From: Bacteroidales bacterium
GTDB taxonomy: Bacteria > Bacteroidota > Bacteroidia > Bacteroidales > Bacteroidaceae
Assembly (NCBI GenBank): GCA_004558865.1
Contig: SFCY01000114.1
Location: forward strand, 1 to 7,302
Length of the DNA: 7,302 bases
Reading direction: 5' to 3'
Position 1 is the stretch's first letter. Every line of letters starts with the position of its first letter. The notes beneath the pieces are model-generated. The model made no database searches, was not told the origin of the DNA, and saw only the letters and a list, made by a program, of their open reading frames with translations. This document shows, one piece after another, positions 6,568 through 7,302 of this stretch. The translations under genes and the position numbers were made by a program.

Positions 6568-6578
6568 GTGTGGGAGAG

Positions 6579-7085
6579 ATGGATATGCAAGCTAATCGTA
6601 CCATCAGGAGGGCGACGGAGCATGACACACAAACTGTTATGCACCTCATTGACAGCGGCCGTAAGATCATGGTCGCCTCTGGCAACATGCATCAGTGGGA
6701 TGACAACCACCCCTCAAAAATACAGATAGAGAATGACATTGCCAACGGTGACAGCTATCTGCTCTTGGAGAATGGCAAGCCCATTGCCACCTGGGCGTTT
6801 ATAAGAGGGCCAGAGCCGACATACGCCATCATCTACAATGGCAAATGGCTCAACCCGAGGGCTTACCACGTCATCCACAGGGTGGCGAGCCTGCCTGGCT
6901 GCCACGGAGTTATGAGGGACCTGCTTGAGTGGTGCTTCTCCATGGATGGCAATATCCGCATCGACACGCATCGTGACAACGCCGTCATGCGTCACTGTCT
7001 TGCGAAGTACGGCTTCACCTATTGTGGCATCATCCATTTGCAGAATGGTGACGAGCGGCTGGCCTATCAAAAAACGTCAAAGTGA
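6579..7085 (+). CDS. GNAT family N-acetyltransferase
   Basis: 168 residues with the GNAT (Gcn5-related) fold: it transfers an acetyl group from acetyl-CoA to an unidentified amine. The N-terminal strand and helix are at about 6-32 (TIRRATEHDTQTVMHLIDSG) and central strands at 58-86. HRVASLPGCHGVMRDLLEWC (100-119) occupies the acetyl-CoA binding motif A, and THRDNAVMRHCLAKYGFTYC (130-149) is the conserved C-terminal half, ending with GDERLAYQK. This subfamily with HRxAS and the THRDN..M..L.K.GF.YCG block is familiar from Bacteroidales genomes without a known substrate. Two in-frame ATGs are possible (6579, 6585); GGAGAG directly before 6579 is an uncommon Shine-Dalgarno-like sequence here. It lies behind a terminator-like hairpin and no promoter box was seen in front of it, so it is either attenuated readthrough from the upstream operon or has a promoter I could not see. 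A sialic acid role is not supported. Confidence 0.88.
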   Translation: MDMQANRTIRRATEHDTQTVMHLIDSGRKIMVASGNMHQWDDNHPSKIQIENDIANGDSYLLLENGKPIATWAFIRGPEPTYAIIYNGKWLNPRAYHVIHRVASLPGCHGVMRDLLEWCFSMDGNIRIDTHRDNAVMRHCLAKYGFTYCGIIHLQNGDERLAYQKTSK

Positions 7086-7102
7086 CGATGCGCAACAGTT
7101 CG

Positions 7103-7129
7103 AAAAAAGGAATGTCGGTTGTTGACATT
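7103..7129 (-). terminator. Possible leftward terminator facing the GNAT gene
   Basis: AATGTC (7111-7116) and GACATT (7124-7129) form a 6-bp stem with a 7-base loop. On the minus strand the stem is followed by CC and six T residues (7108-7103). It would stop leftward transcription entering from the repeat side before it meets the GNAT gene. The stem is short and AT-rich, so support is modest. The remaining 7130-7205 shows no gene. Confidence 0.35.
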
Positions 7130-7205
7130 GGGAACATCATAGGGATTTTCTCGGTTCAATGGATATTTTCCGTGGATTGGATGCGTTGTTTCATTTCGTA
7201 TAGTC

Positions 7206-7301
7206 CCTAAAATCCGCAACTGTATGATTTCTCTCTTGAATTGAAGAAAAGTTTCATATTTCAACCTTTGGTGGGTCATGCGGCCACCAAACAGCTGCCT
7301 C
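7206..7301. repeat. Right copy of the 96-bp terminal inverted repeat
   Basis: Perfect inverted partner of 1-96. The window continues one base further into the repeat here (7302). The two copies thus reach almost the same depth (96 and 97 bases), as expected if a contig was cut a fixed distance inside two outward-lying copies of one element. The bases next to the repeat differ on the two sides (GTAAACC on the left, GGACTATAC read outward-in on the right), so no target-site duplication is evident. If both copies are the same end of two separate elements, none would be expected. Confidence 0.9.
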
Positions 7302-7302
7302 T

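Noticed and set aside
7088..7210. Forward 40-codon frame after the GNAT gene ending in the repeat
   Set aside because: No homology I recognise, unusual composition, ends by chance in the repeat; not supportable as a gene.
7067..7279. Leftward 70-codon frame running from the right repeat into the flank
   Set aside because: The frame merely stays open across the repeat boundary and overlaps the end of the GNAT gene antisense; no domain, and the left copy of the repeat runs to a different tail.
1..7302. CRISPR array, tRNA, rRNA, phage or toxin-antitoxin genes
   Set aside because: No regularly spaced direct repeats, no cloverleaf-like sequence, and no cas, structural phage or paired toxin-antitoxin genes were seen.

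Overview
The window reads as chromosomal DNA from a member of the Bacteroidota, most likely a GC-moderate Bacteroidales such as a Prevotella relative. The reasons are three perfect copies of the Bacteroidota -7 promoter box TAnnTTTG in front of genes, mostly no Shine-Dalgarno sequences (A/T-rich stretches precede most starts), and gene types typical of gut or oral Bacteroidales. The genus is inference; no rRNA or marker gene is present.

Layout. Both ends of the window carry the same 96-bp sequence in inverted orientation (1-96 and 7206-7301, identical). It looks like the end of an insertion sequence or other multicopy element whose body lies outside the window. Inside it on the left are a possible C-terminal gene scrap (97-161), a stretch without a convincing gene that contains two crossing inverted repeats (219-289), and a strong leftward terminator (341-400). 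Then two leftward genes follow: a 60-residue winged-helix protein (421-603) and a full-length HrpB-type DEAH-box helicase (929-3439), each with its own promoter-like site.

From about 3650 everything reads rightward. A promoter at 3650-3682 precedes an 81-residue protein I do not recognise (3716-3961). It is followed by a secreted, cyclically permuted NanM-type sialic acid mutarotase (4054-5136), a creatininase-family metal-dependent amidohydrolase (5203-5985) and a NanQ/YhcH-type anomerase (6036-6482). A long hairpin with a T-run closes this group (6507-6567). A GNAT acetyltransferase (6579-7085) begins only 11 bases after the T-run.

How the genes work together. NanM and NanQ both speed the interconversion of sialic acid anomers, one in the cell envelope and one in the cytoplasm. 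The rightward group is therefore probably part of a sialic acid (or related sugar acid) scavenging locus whose lyase, epimerase and transporter are not in view. The creatininase-family enzyme between the two is the unexplained member and the best candidate for an undescribed step. The helicase, winged-helix protein and GNAT enzyme look like unrelated neighbours.
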